Assembly: GCA_002937525.1 (NCBI GenBank)
Contig: PTKA01000133.1
Coordinates: forward strand, 1-5,360
From: Alphaproteobacteria bacterium MarineAlpha10_Bin3
Lineage (GTDB): Bacteria; Pseudomonadota; Alphaproteobacteria; UBA8366; GCA-2717185
Direction of reading: 5' to 3'
Length of the DNA: 5,360 bases
In this document: one piece after another, positions 1 through 5,360 of the stretch
Layout of the letters: the number at the start of each line of letters is the position of its first letter
Numbering within the stretch: position 1 is the first letter of the stretch
The notes under the pieces: model-generated
The model's input: the letters and a program-made list of their open reading frames with translations, nothing else
Told to the model about the DNA's origin: nothing
Databases searched by the model: none
Made by a program: the position numbers and the translations under genes

Positions 1-67
1 TCAATCCTTGCCAGTTCGCATGGACCAGCGAATATGCTCCAATTTCGCTGATTTTCCAGCCACCAGT
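1..67. other. Short flank without a recognisable gene
   Basis: This stretch lies downstream of the minus-strand DUF924 gene, whose stop codon is at 68-70. Only very short open frames are visible. The longest minus-strand frame across it is Arg/Ala-rich and is the antisense or out-of-frame shadow of the DUF924 gene. I see no T-run preceded by a strong hairpin that would mark a terminator. A neighbouring gene may begin or end just outside the window. Confidence 0.5.
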
Positions 68-688
68 CTATTTCGGGCCCTGCCCGAAGCTCTCGCCGTT
101 ACCGGCCAGGAACCGACGCTCCCGGTCGGTACTGGTTCGGCCAAGCACCTGGTTGCGGTGCGGGAAACGCCCGAAGCGCGCGACGATATCGCGGTGGCGG
201 CCCCAGCCCTCGATGGAGCGCTGAATATAGGGCCGCCAGCCGCCGGACGCGGTGGCCGCCAGGCCGTCCAGCAACGCCATGCCTTCTTCCTGCCGCTCGA
301 TGCGTTCGCAATGATGGAACGGATGGTAGAGCCAAATTCGGGCAACCGGATGCAGCGCCCGGTCAAGCCCGAGGCCGATGGCGCGATGCATGATATCGAA
401 CGCCAGGGCATCGCCCGCATAGGCTTGCGCCGTATGCCGGTATAAATTTCTGGTGAACTGATCGAGCAACAATATCAAGGCCAACGCCCCGTCGGACGTG
501 GTCCGCCAATCCGTCAGGCCACCGGCGCAGGCCCGCGCCACCAGGGCGCCGAACCGGGCCCGGATCTCGTCGTCCACGCTAGGGCCGCCGCGATACCACC
601 AGTCGCGGCGCGCAGCGGCCGCCGCGGGATTCTCAAGACTTGCGCCAAGCCAGAAATCAACGATCTTGGCGATGCTATCGGTACTCAT
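68..688 (-). CDS. DUF924 family protein (function unknown)
   Basis: This encodes a 206-residue, probably cytoplasmic protein of the DUF924 family (PF06041), which has no established biochemical role; members are usually about 180-210 residues, so this one looks full length. Seen in the sequence: the N-terminal VDFWLG segment (residues 10-15), the family hallmark LDQFTRNLYR (75-84), the aromatic/His block YHPFHHCE (121-128), and the C-terminal run RHRDIVARFGRFPHRN followed by LGRTST (164-187), then a terminal FL. There is no signal peptide or membrane segment. The ATG at 688 is chosen because the family N-terminus begins right after it and an AAGG element lies 4 bases upstream on the minus strand. 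It is divergent from the antiporter gene and appears to be transcribed alone within the window. The family call is strong; no function is claimed. Confidence 0.93.
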   Translation of the reverse strand: MSTDSIAKIVDFWLGASLENPAAAAARRDWWYRGGPSVDDEIRARFGALVARACAGGLTDWRTTSDGALALILLLDQFTRNLYRHTAQAYAGDALAFDIMHRAIGLGLDRALHPVARIWLYHPFHHCERIERQEEGMALLDGLAATASGGWRPYIQRSIEGWGRHRDIVARFGRFPHRNQVLGRTSTDRERRFLAGNGESFGQGPK

Positions 689-692
689 GACG

Positions 693-696
693 CCTT
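693..696 (-). promoter_or_regulatory. Ribosome binding site of the DUF924 gene
   Basis: On the minus strand this reads AAGG, inside TAAGGCG, and is separated by 4 bases from the ATG at 686-688. It is a short but plausible Shine-Dalgarno match and supports that start codon. Confidence 0.5.
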
Positions 697-705
697 ACCC
701 GGTGT

Positions 706-728
706 ACATACGGCGCGCCATTGTATGT
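706..728. repeat. Inverted repeat, possible operator
   Basis: ACATAC at 706-711 is matched by its exact reverse complement GTATGT at 723-728, with an 11-base centre. The centre holds the 8-base palindrome GGCGCGCC (712-719). The element sits 18-40 bases upstream of the DUF924 start and overlaps the TACAAT hexamer on the minus strand, a position suited to a repressor site. Six-base arms can arise by chance, so the operator role is inference only. Confidence 0.35.
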
Positions 729-814
729 CCTTGAAGGAGGGCGGCGGCCTTTCCATGTTTGTGATAGCACGGTAGTACTGTCTTCGGGTGGGCGGGTGCC
801 CTCTTGCGCGCCAA

Positions 815-828
815 CCGGCGGCGGCCGG
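815..828 (+). repeat. Small GC hairpin upstream of the antiporter start
   Basis: CCGGC (815-819) and GCCGG (824-828) form a perfect 5-bp stem with a GGCG loop. It lies 30 bases before the antiporter ATG and has no following T-run, so it is not a classical terminator. It could affect translation of the antiporter message, but short GC stems are common in DNA of this composition. Confidence 0.3.
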
Positions 829-858
829 GGGGCGGTTGAGTGGGATTTTCGCGAGCGT

Positions 859-1812
859 ATGGATTTTTTATATCTGAGTATCGGCCTGATCGTGCTGGTT
901 GTCGGCGGCGAGTTGACGTTGCGCGGCGCCATCGGGCTGGCCCGCTTGCTGGGGGTTTCGACCGCGATCATCGGCCTCACCGTCATGGGGTTCGGAACCT
1001 CGGCGCCGGAACTGGTCGTGACGGTCCGCGCGGTGCTGACCGACAATGTCGATATCGCCGTCGGCAACGCGGTCGGCAGCAATATCGCCAATTCGCTGCT
1101 GATCCTGGGCGTCGGCGCGCTGATCTGCCCGCTGGTCTGCGACACGCGCGCGGTCATCCGCGACGGCACCTTCATGATCGCGGCCGCGGTGCTGCTGTGC
1201 GGCCTTGGATATTACGGCGTCATCGAAACCTGGCACGGCATCGCCATGTTATTGGCGCTGTTCGGCTTCATCGGGTGGAGCTATCTGCACGACATGCGCA
1301 CCCACGACCCGGCCGCCGAGTTGCACGACGAATTCGCCGAGGAAACCGTCGGCGTACCGCAACGGCGGCTGGTGATCTTCGCCTACTTGATAGCGGGCAT
1401 CGCCGGGCTGGTGTACGGTGCCGCCTTGTTGGTCGATGCCGCGGTGTCGATTGCACGCGACGCCGGCGTGCCGCAATCGGTAATCGGCCTCACCGTGGTC
1501 GCGTTCGGCACCTCGTTGCCGGAACTGGCGGCGACCGCCGTGGCCGCGTGGCGGCGCCACACCGATATTGCGGTCGCCAACGTGCTGGGCAGCAATATCT
1601 TCAATATCCTGGGCGTGTTGGGGGTTGGCGCGCTGTTTCGCCCGCTTACCTTCGCCGAGGACATCGCCGCCATCGATCAATGGATCATGCTGGCCGCCGC
1701 CTTCATCCTGATCCCGATCCTGGTGACCGGGTGGCGCATCTGCCGGGCCGAAGGTGCTGTCCTGCTGGTGCTTTATGCCGGCTATATCACCAGCGTCACG
1801 ATGCGGCTTTGA
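859..1812 (+). CDS. Calcium/sodium antiporter, CaCA superfamily (YrbG-like)
   Basis: This encodes a 317-residue inner-membrane cation exchanger, probably swapping Ca2+ against Na+ or H+. Two inverted alpha repeats are clear. Alpha-1 has GTSAPEL (46-52) and GNAVGSNIAN (69-78); alpha-2 has GTSLPEL (217-223) and ANVLGSNIFN (240-249). About ten hydrophobic segments are visible, split 5+5 by an acidic hydrophilic loop (about 143-170). These features and the length match bacterial members of the family. The acidic ligands of both repeats (E51, E222) are present, so the protein should be active. By motif spacing the alpha-2 position occupied by Asp in the archaeal exchanger NCX_Mj is Asn here (N249). 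The ATG at 859 is chosen because the first membrane helix starts right after it. The frame stays open back to a TTG at 721, but those 46 extra residues are Gly/Arg-rich and unlike the family. The Shine-Dalgarno is weak (GCGAG, 851-855). Whether Ca2+ is the true substrate is not shown. Confidence 0.92.
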   Translation: MDFLYLSIGLIVLVVGGELTLRGAIGLARLLGVSTAIIGLTVMGFGTSAPELVVTVRAVLTDNVDIAVGNAVGSNIANSLLILGVGALICPLVCDTRAVIRDGTFMIAAAVLLCGLGYYGVIETWHGIAMLLALFGFIGWSYLHDMRTHDPAAELHDEFAEETVGVPQRRLVIFAYLIAGIAGLVYGAALLVDAAVSIARDAGVPQSVIGLTVVAFGTSLPELAATAVAAWRRHTDIAVANVLGSNIFNILGVLGVGALFRPLTFAEDIAAIDQWIMLAAAFILIPILVTGWRICRAEGAVLLVLYAGYITSVTMRL

Positions 1813-1838
1813 TTCCAAAGGGCGGCAATTCGTGTTAT
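1809..1838 (+). promoter_or_regulatory. Possible sigma-70 promoter for the ABC operon
   Basis: TTGATT (1809-1814) and TGTTAT (1833-1838) each match four of six bases of the -35 and -10 consensus and are 18 bases apart. The pair lies in an AT-richer pocket within a GC-rich region and would start transcription roughly 35-40 bases before the binding-protein ATG. The -35 box overlaps the stop codon of the antiporter gene. The match is weak and the operon could instead be read from the antiporter promoter. Confidence 0.28.
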
Positions 1839-1866
1839 CGGTAGCCCTCGTGGATGGAACCGAACA

Positions 1867-1873
1867 GGGAGGG
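1867..1873 (+). promoter_or_regulatory. Strong ribosome binding site of the binding-protein gene
   Basis: GGGAGGG lies 8 bases before the ATG at 1882. It is the clearest Shine-Dalgarno of the window and fixes this start. A strong site is expected for a periplasmic binding protein, which is needed in excess over its membrane transporter. Confidence 0.75.
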
Positions 1874-1881
1874 CGTAAATA

Positions 1882-2931
1882 ATGAAAATACCATTCCGCA
1901 CACCGATCTGGCGCATTGTTGGATTGGGCGCGCTTGCCGGGATGACGGCGTTTGCTGCCGCACCAGCGGCGGCGCAAACCAAGCTGCTGGTCTATACCGC
2001 GGTCGAAGCCGATGAGCTGAAGAAATTCAAGCGCGTGTTCGAAGCCGACAATCCGGGCATTTCGATTCGCTGGGTACGGGATTCGACCGGCATCGTCACC
2101 GCCAAACTGCTGGCCGAAATCAAGAACCCCAAGGCCGATATCGTCTGGGGCCTGGCCGCGACCAGCCTGATGCTGCTGGCCGACCGGGGCCTGTTCCAGG
2201 CCTACGCGCCCAAGGGGCTCGACAAGCTGGACGCCAAATTCCGCGACGCCGCGAACCCGCCGATGTGGGTCGGCCAGCGCGCCTGGATCGCTGCGGTCTG
2301 CTTCAACACGGTCGAAGCGGCCAAGAAGAAACTGCCGCTGCCGACATCCTGGGCCGATCTGACCAAGCCGGTCTATAAGGGCAGCGTCGTGATGCCGAAC
2401 CCGAACTCGTCGGGCACCGGTTTCCTCGATGTTTCCAGTTGGTTGCAGATGCAGGGCGAGGCCGCCGGCTGGCAGTTCATGGACGATCTGCACAAGAACA
2501 TCGCCTGGTACACCCATTCCGGCTCCAAGCCGTGCAAACAGGCGGCATCGGGCGAAATTCCGATCGGCATTTCGTTTGCCTATCGCGGCGCAAAATCGAA
2601 GAACAAGGGCGCGCCGATCGAAGTCATCGCGCCGAGCGAAGGGGTTGGCTGGGACGTGGAAGCCTTCGCCATCGTCCGCAACACCAAGAACCTAAAGGCC
2701 GCGCGGGCGCTGGCCGACTGGTCGGTAACCCATAAGGCGAACGTCATCTATAACGAGGAATACGCCGTCGTCGCGATGCCCGGCGTCGCCAGGCCGGTGA
2801 AGAATTTCCCGGCCGGCATCGAAGCCAAGATGATCAAAAACGACTTCGCCTGGGCGGCCAAGAACCGGATTCGGATTCTCGACGAGTGGCGCAAGCGCTA
2901 CGATTCGAAATCGCTGCCGAAGAAGAAATAG
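1882..2931 (+). CDS. phnS2: ABC transporter periplasmic binding protein, putative 2-aminoethylphosphonate-specific
   Basis: This encodes a 349-residue periplasmic solute-binding protein that would deliver its ligand to the permease encoded downstream. Residues 1-31 form a Sec signal peptide: basic start with K2, R6 and R11, hydrophobic core, and an Ala-rich AAA|Q cleavage site after A31. The mature protein begins with the LLVYTAVEADELKKF type of N-terminus (35-49) and has RDSTGIVTAKLLAE (66-79), PNPNSSGTGF (172-181) and HSGSKPC (212-218). From memory these resemble the family named putative 2-aminoethylphosphonate-binding protein (PhnS2, TIGR03261; related to AepX). The fold also resembles iron-binding FbpA-type proteins, but no adjacent Tyr-Tyr iron ligand pair is seen. 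Two Cys (C140, C218) could form a disulfide. The C-terminus ends in KKK. It is first gene of a three-gene operon. Binding-protein identity is near certain; the ligand is inferred from family resemblance. Confidence 0.87.
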   Translation: MKIPFRTPIWRIVGLGALAGMTAFAAAPAAAQTKLLVYTAVEADELKKFKRVFEADNPGISIRWVRDSTGIVTAKLLAEIKNPKADIVWGLAATSLMLLADRGLFQAYAPKGLDKLDAKFRDAANPPMWVGQRAWIAAVCFNTVEAAKKKLPLPTSWADLTKPVYKGSVVMPNPNSSGTGFLDVSSWLQMQGEAAGWQFMDDLHKNIAWYTHSGSKPCKQAASGEIPIGISFAYRGAKSKNKGAPIEVIAPSEGVGWDVEAFAIVRNTKNLKAARALADWSVTHKANVIYNEEYAVVAMPGVARPVKNFPAGIEAKMIKNDFAWAAKNRIRILDEWRKRYDSKSLPKKK

Positions 2932-2945
2932 GCGTGGGCGTCGCC

Positions 2946-2951
2946 GAGAGG
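2946..2951 (+). promoter_or_regulatory. Ribosome binding site of the ATPase gene
   Basis: GAGAGG lies only 2 bases before the ATG at 2954, within the 22-base gap after the binding-protein stop. The spacing is shorter than ideal, which suggests weaker initiation than at the binding-protein gene. No other ATG lies close enough to be a better start. Confidence 0.4.
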
Positions 2952-2953
2952 AC

Positions 2954-4039
2954 ATGACGGCGGCAGGCGAGCCGTATCTGCGCATCACCGGCGTGACCAA
3001 GCGGTTCGGCGAGATCGTGGCCTTGCGCGATGTCACGCTCGATGTCGAGGAAGGCGAATTCATCTGCTTCCTCGGCCCATCGGGCTGCGGCAAGACCACC
3101 TTGCTGCGCGCCATCGCCGGGCTGGAGATACAAAACCACGGACGGATTTTCCAGGCCGGGCGCGACATCTCGGCCCTGGAGCCGTCGCGGCGCGATTTCG
3201 GCATCGTGTTTCAGTCCTACGCCCTGTTCCCGAACCTGAATGTCGCCCGCAATATCGCCTATGGCCTTGTGAGCCGCCGCGACAACAAGGCCGCGGTTGC
3301 CGCGCGGGTCACCGAATTGCTCGACATGGTCGGCTTGCCGGGGTCCGAGAAACGCTACCCCGCCCAGCTTTCCGGCGGGCAGCAACAGCGCGTGGCGCTG
3401 GCCCGGGCGCTGGCCACCTCGCCCGGCCTGTTGCTGCTCGATGAACCGCTATCGGCGCTCGACGCCCGGGTCCGGGTGCATTTGCGGCACGAAATAAAGC
3501 AGCTCCAGCGCCGGCTCGGCGTTACCACGGTGATGGTGACCCACGACCAGGAAGAAGCGCTGACGATGGCCGACCGGATCGTGGTGATGAACGAGGGCCG
3601 GATCGAACAGATCGGCACGCCGCAAGACATCTACCGCCGGCCGGCCAACGCCTTTGTTGCGGATTTCGTCGGCGCGATGAATTTTCTCGACGGCGTGCTG
3701 GACGAAGCGGGCGCATTGCGCGTCGGCGCGCTCACGCTGGAATGCGACGGCGTTCTGGACGGGCTTGGCCGCGGCGACCCGGTGACGATCTGTATCCGCC
3801 CGGAAGATATCGTCGTGCGCGACACCGGTGCGGTGCGCCAGAACGCGCTGGCGGCAAAGATCGACACGCTTGAATTTCTCGGCTCGTTTTGCCGTGGTTC
3901 GCTGCGGCTCGATGGCGACATTGCGCTGATCTGCGATTTTTCGATCAACGCGGTGCGCGACCTCGGCCTTGAAGCGGGAACATCGCTCCAGGTGATGCTG
4001 CCCGCCGGCCGGCTGCGGGTCTACGCCAAGGACGCTTAG
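2954..4039 (+). CDS. phnT2: ABC transporter ATP-binding protein, putative 2-aminoethylphosphonate importer
   Basis: This encodes a 361-residue cytoplasmic ATPase that powers the importer, working as a dimer on the permease. All nucleotide-binding motifs are intact: Walker A GPSGCGKTT (41-49), Q-loop Q87 in FQSYALFPNL, signature LSGGQQQR (139-146), Walker B LLLLDEP (159-165) with catalytic E164, D-loop SALD (167-170) and switch H197. Residues from about 240 form a C-terminal extension with the IRPEDIVV motif of a TOBE regulatory domain. The length suits the importers of the spermidine/iron/phosphonate class (about 350 residues). The run GLPGSEKRYPAQLSGGQQQR and the wording around the Q-loop are as I recall for the PhnT2 family (TIGR03265; related to AepV). 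ATPase function is certain; substrate is taken from the neighbours. It starts 22 bases after the binding-protein gene and ends 2 bases before the permease gene. Confidence 0.92.
   Translation: MTAAGEPYLRITGVTKRFGEIVALRDVTLDVEEGEFICFLGPSGCGKTTLLRAIAGLEIQNHGRIFQAGRDISALEPSRRDFGIVFQSYALFPNLNVARNIAYGLVSRRDNKAAVAARVTELLDMVGLPGSEKRYPAQLSGGQQQRVALARALATSPGLLLLDEPLSALDARVRVHLRHEIKQLQRRLGVTTVMVTHDQEEALTMADRIVVMNEGRIEQIGTPQDIYRRPANAFVADFVGAMNFLDGVLDEAGALRVGALTLECDGVLDGLGRGDPVTICIRPEDIVVRDTGAVRQNALAAKIDTLEFLGSFCRGSLRLDGDIALICDFSINAVRDLGLEAGTSLQVMLPAGRLRVYAKDA
4028..4032 (+). promoter_or_regulatory. Ribosome binding site of the permease gene
   Basis: AAGGA lies inside the last codons of the ATPase gene, 9 bases before the ATG at 4042. 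With only 2 bases between stop and start, the permease is likely translated by coupling to the ATPase. This supports the chosen start. Confidence 0.6.
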
Positions 4040-4041
4040 TT

Positions 4042-5360
4042 ATGCCAGCCGTCCAGAACAGCGCGCCGGCCACCATCCGCCCCATCGTCGGCCGCGAGGC
4101 GTGGATCATGCGCGGCTGCATCCTCCTGCTGGGCGGGTTTTTGATGATTTCCATCGCCCTGCCGCTGTACGCCCTGCTGTCCAAGAGCTTCCAGAACGTC
4201 GATGGCGCGTTTATCGGCCTGGCGAACTACGCCGCGTATTTTTCCAACCCGGCGCTCATCGTCTCGATCTCGAACAGCTTCACGGTGGCGCTGACCAGCA
4301 CAATCATCACGCTGACCCTGGCCTTCGTCTTCGCCTATGCGCTGACCCGAAGCTGTATGCCGTTCAAGGGGTTGTTCCGGGCGCTGGCGCTTATTCCGAT
4401 TCTGATGCCGTCGCTGCTGCCGGCGATCGCCCTGGTCTATCTGTTCGGCAATCAGGGCATGATCAAGGGCGCCTTGATGGGGGAGACGATTTACGGTCCG
4501 ATCGGCATCGTCATGGGGCAGTCCTTCTATGTCTTTCCGCACGCCCTGATGATCCTGATTATCGCGCTGTCGACCTCCGACGCGCGGCTGTACGAAGCGG
4601 CGCGGTCGCTCGGCGCCAGCCATTGGCGGACCTTCTTCACCGTCACCCTGCCCGGCGCCCGTTACGGCCTGATATCCGCCTTTTTCGTGACCTTTACCCT
4701 GGTGGTTACCGATTTCGGCGTGCCCAAGGTGATCGGCGGGCAGTACAATGTCCTGGCCACCGACGTTTACAAGCAGGTGGTCGGGCGGCTCGATTTCGAG
4801 ATGGGCGCGGTGGTCGGCATGGTCCTGCTGGTGCCGGCCATCGTCGCCTTTGTCGTCGACCGCATGGTGCAGCGCAAGCAGATCGCGTTGCTGTCGGCCC
4901 GCGCCGTGCCCTATGCGCCGAGGCCGTCGCGGTTGTTCGATGGCGCGATGCTGGGTTTCTGCACCCTCATCGGGCTCATCATGATCGGTATTCTATGCAC
5001 CGCGGCGTTTGCCTCGCTGGTCAAGTTCTGGCCCTATAATCTAAGCCTGACATTCGACAATTACCAGTTCGATTTGATGGATGGCGGCGGCTGGGCGTCA
5101 TACCGCAACAGCATCGAGATGGCGCTTTACACCGCGGTGATCGGCACGGCGGTGATTTTTTCCGGCGCCTATCTGCTGGAGAAAAGCCAGGGGTTCGTTG
5201 CCGGCCGCACGGCGATTCAATTTCTCTGCATGGCGCCGATCGCGGTGCCGGGACTGGTCCTGGGGCTGGCCTATATCTTCTTTTTCAACGATCCGGACAA
5301 TCCGCTGGGCTTCATCTATCACGGCATGACGATCCTGGTGATCTGCACGATCACGCATTT
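4042..5360 (+). CDS. phnU2: ABC transporter permease, two-unit fused type, partial at 3' end
   Basis: This is the membrane channel of the importer; 439 codons are present and the frame is still open at the window edge. Visible membrane segments lie at about 26-46, 79-101, 111-135, 152-175, 209-229, 255-272, 302-327, 358-379 and 392-415. The first unit carries a full EAA loop that contacts the ATPase, EAARSLGASHWRTFFTVTLP (185-204). A second unit begins near residue 300 and repeats the first: NYAAYF/NYQFDL, YALTRS/YLLEKS and IPILMPSLLPAIALVYLF/MAPIAVPGLVLGLAYIFF. The protein is therefore a fused two-unit permease like FbpB and ThiP, with the second EAA loop outside the window. PhnU2 proteins (TIGR03262; related to AepW) are of this type, about 550 residues, so roughly 110 are missing. 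Residues 1-22 form a short cytoplasmic N-terminus. Permease identity is certain; the substrate rests on the binding protein. Confidence 0.91.
   Translation, partial: MPAVQNSAPATIRPIVGREAWIMRGCILLLGGFLMISIALPLYALLSKSFQNVDGAFIGLANYAAYFSNPALIVSISNSFTVALTSTIITLTLAFVFAYALTRSCMPFKGLFRALALIPILMPSLLPAIALVYLFGNQGMIKGALMGETIYGPIGIVMGQSFYVFPHALMILIIALSTSDARLYEAARSLGASHWRTFFTVTLPGARYGLISAFFVTFTLVVTDFGVPKVIGGQYNVLATDVYKQVVGRLDFEMGAVVGMVLLVPAIVAFVVDRMVQRKQIALLSARAVPYAPRPSRLFDGAMLGFCTLIGLIMIGILCTAAFASLVKFWPYNLSLTFDNYQFDLMDGGGWASYRNSIEMALYTAVIGTAVIFSGAYLLEKSQGFVAGRTAIQFLCMAPIAVPGLVLGLAYIFFFNDPDNPLGFIYHGMTILVICTITH

Larger units (their letters stand above)
689..858. other. Divergent intergenic region
   Basis: This 170-base spacer separates the minus-strand DUF924 gene from the plus-strand antiporter gene and should hold the promoters for both. 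It contains an ACATAC/GTATGT inverted repeat (706-728), a TACAAT hexamer on the minus strand (720-725) that resembles a sigma-70 -10 box but has no good -35 partner, an AAGGAGG run (734-740) that is not positioned for any recognised gene, and a GC hairpin (815-828). I could not identify a convincing complete promoter on the plus strand by eye. Confidence 0.55.

Noticed and set aside
1..420. A 139-codon minus-strand frame overlapping the DUF924 gene
   Set aside because: It is an out-of-frame shadow with Ser/Arg/Ala-rich sequence; the DUF924 motifs are in the other frame.
760..771. TGTGATAGCAC as a CRP-type half site
   Set aside because: Only the first half matches; the expected TCACA partner at the correct spacing is missing.
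840..1844. A 334-codon plus-strand frame overlapping the antiporter
   Set aside because: The product is extremely Arg-rich and low in hydrophobic residues. The 859 frame holds the conserved alpha repeats.
1819..1848. AGGGC/GCCCT inverted repeat after the antiporter as a terminator
   Set aside because: The stem is only 5 bp with a 20-base poorly pairing loop and no T-run follows.
1249..2517. A 422-codon open frame on the minus strand across the antiporter and binding-protein genes
   Set aside because: Its product is rich in Gln, Arg, His, Gly and Asp with no recognisable domain, typical of the antisense of GC-rich coding DNA. It overlaps two genes with clear families on the plus strand.
4101..5039. 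A 312-codon plus-strand open frame inside the permease region
   Set aside because: It is in a different frame from the permease, and its product is Arg/Ala/Asp-rich with no membrane segments. The 4042 frame gives hydrophobic helices and an EAA loop and stays open to the window end.
1..5360. Mobile elements, CRISPR arrays, tRNA or rRNA genes
   Set aside because: I saw no transposase-like protein, no regularly spaced direct repeats and no tRNA-like cloverleaf or TPsiC-arm sequence on either strand.

Overview
The window is a GC-rich, gene-dense stretch of bacterial DNA, by eye in the low 60s % G+C with strong G/C preference at third codon positions. It fits a Gram-negative alphaproteobacterium. 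A Sec-type signal peptide on a periplasmic binding protein supports the Gram-negative call, but the genus cannot be read from the sequence. No RNA gene, insertion sequence, CRISPR array or prophage was recognised.

Layout, left to right. Positions 1-67 hold no recognisable gene. A DUF924 family protein of unknown function lies on the minus strand at 68-688. A 170-base divergent spacer (689-858) follows, with an inverted repeat, a GC hairpin and a stray Shine-Dalgarno-like run. On the plus strand come a calcium/sodium-type antiporter of the CaCA superfamily (859-1812), a 69-base gap with a possible promoter and a strong ribosome binding site, and then three closely packed ABC-transporter genes. 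These encode a periplasmic binding protein (1882-2931), an ATPase (2954-4039) and a two-unit permease (from 4042, cut off by the window end at codon 439).

The three ABC genes form one import operon: all on the same strand, with gaps of 22 and 2 bases. From recalled family features, the set most resembles the putative 2-aminoethylphosphonate importers described as PhnS2/PhnT2/PhnU2 and related to the AepXVW type. The likely job is to bring the phosphonate 2-aminoethylphosphonate in as a source of phosphorus, nitrogen or carbon. The enzymes that would degrade it are not in the window and may lie past the right edge. The antiporter upstream may share a transcript with this operon, but nothing in the sequence links the functions.

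This is mostly a conventional accessory-metabolism region. I did not find a convincing undescribed system. The points most worth a second look are the substrate of the importer, the inverted repeat in the divergent spacer, and an Asn in the second ion-binding repeat of the antiporter.
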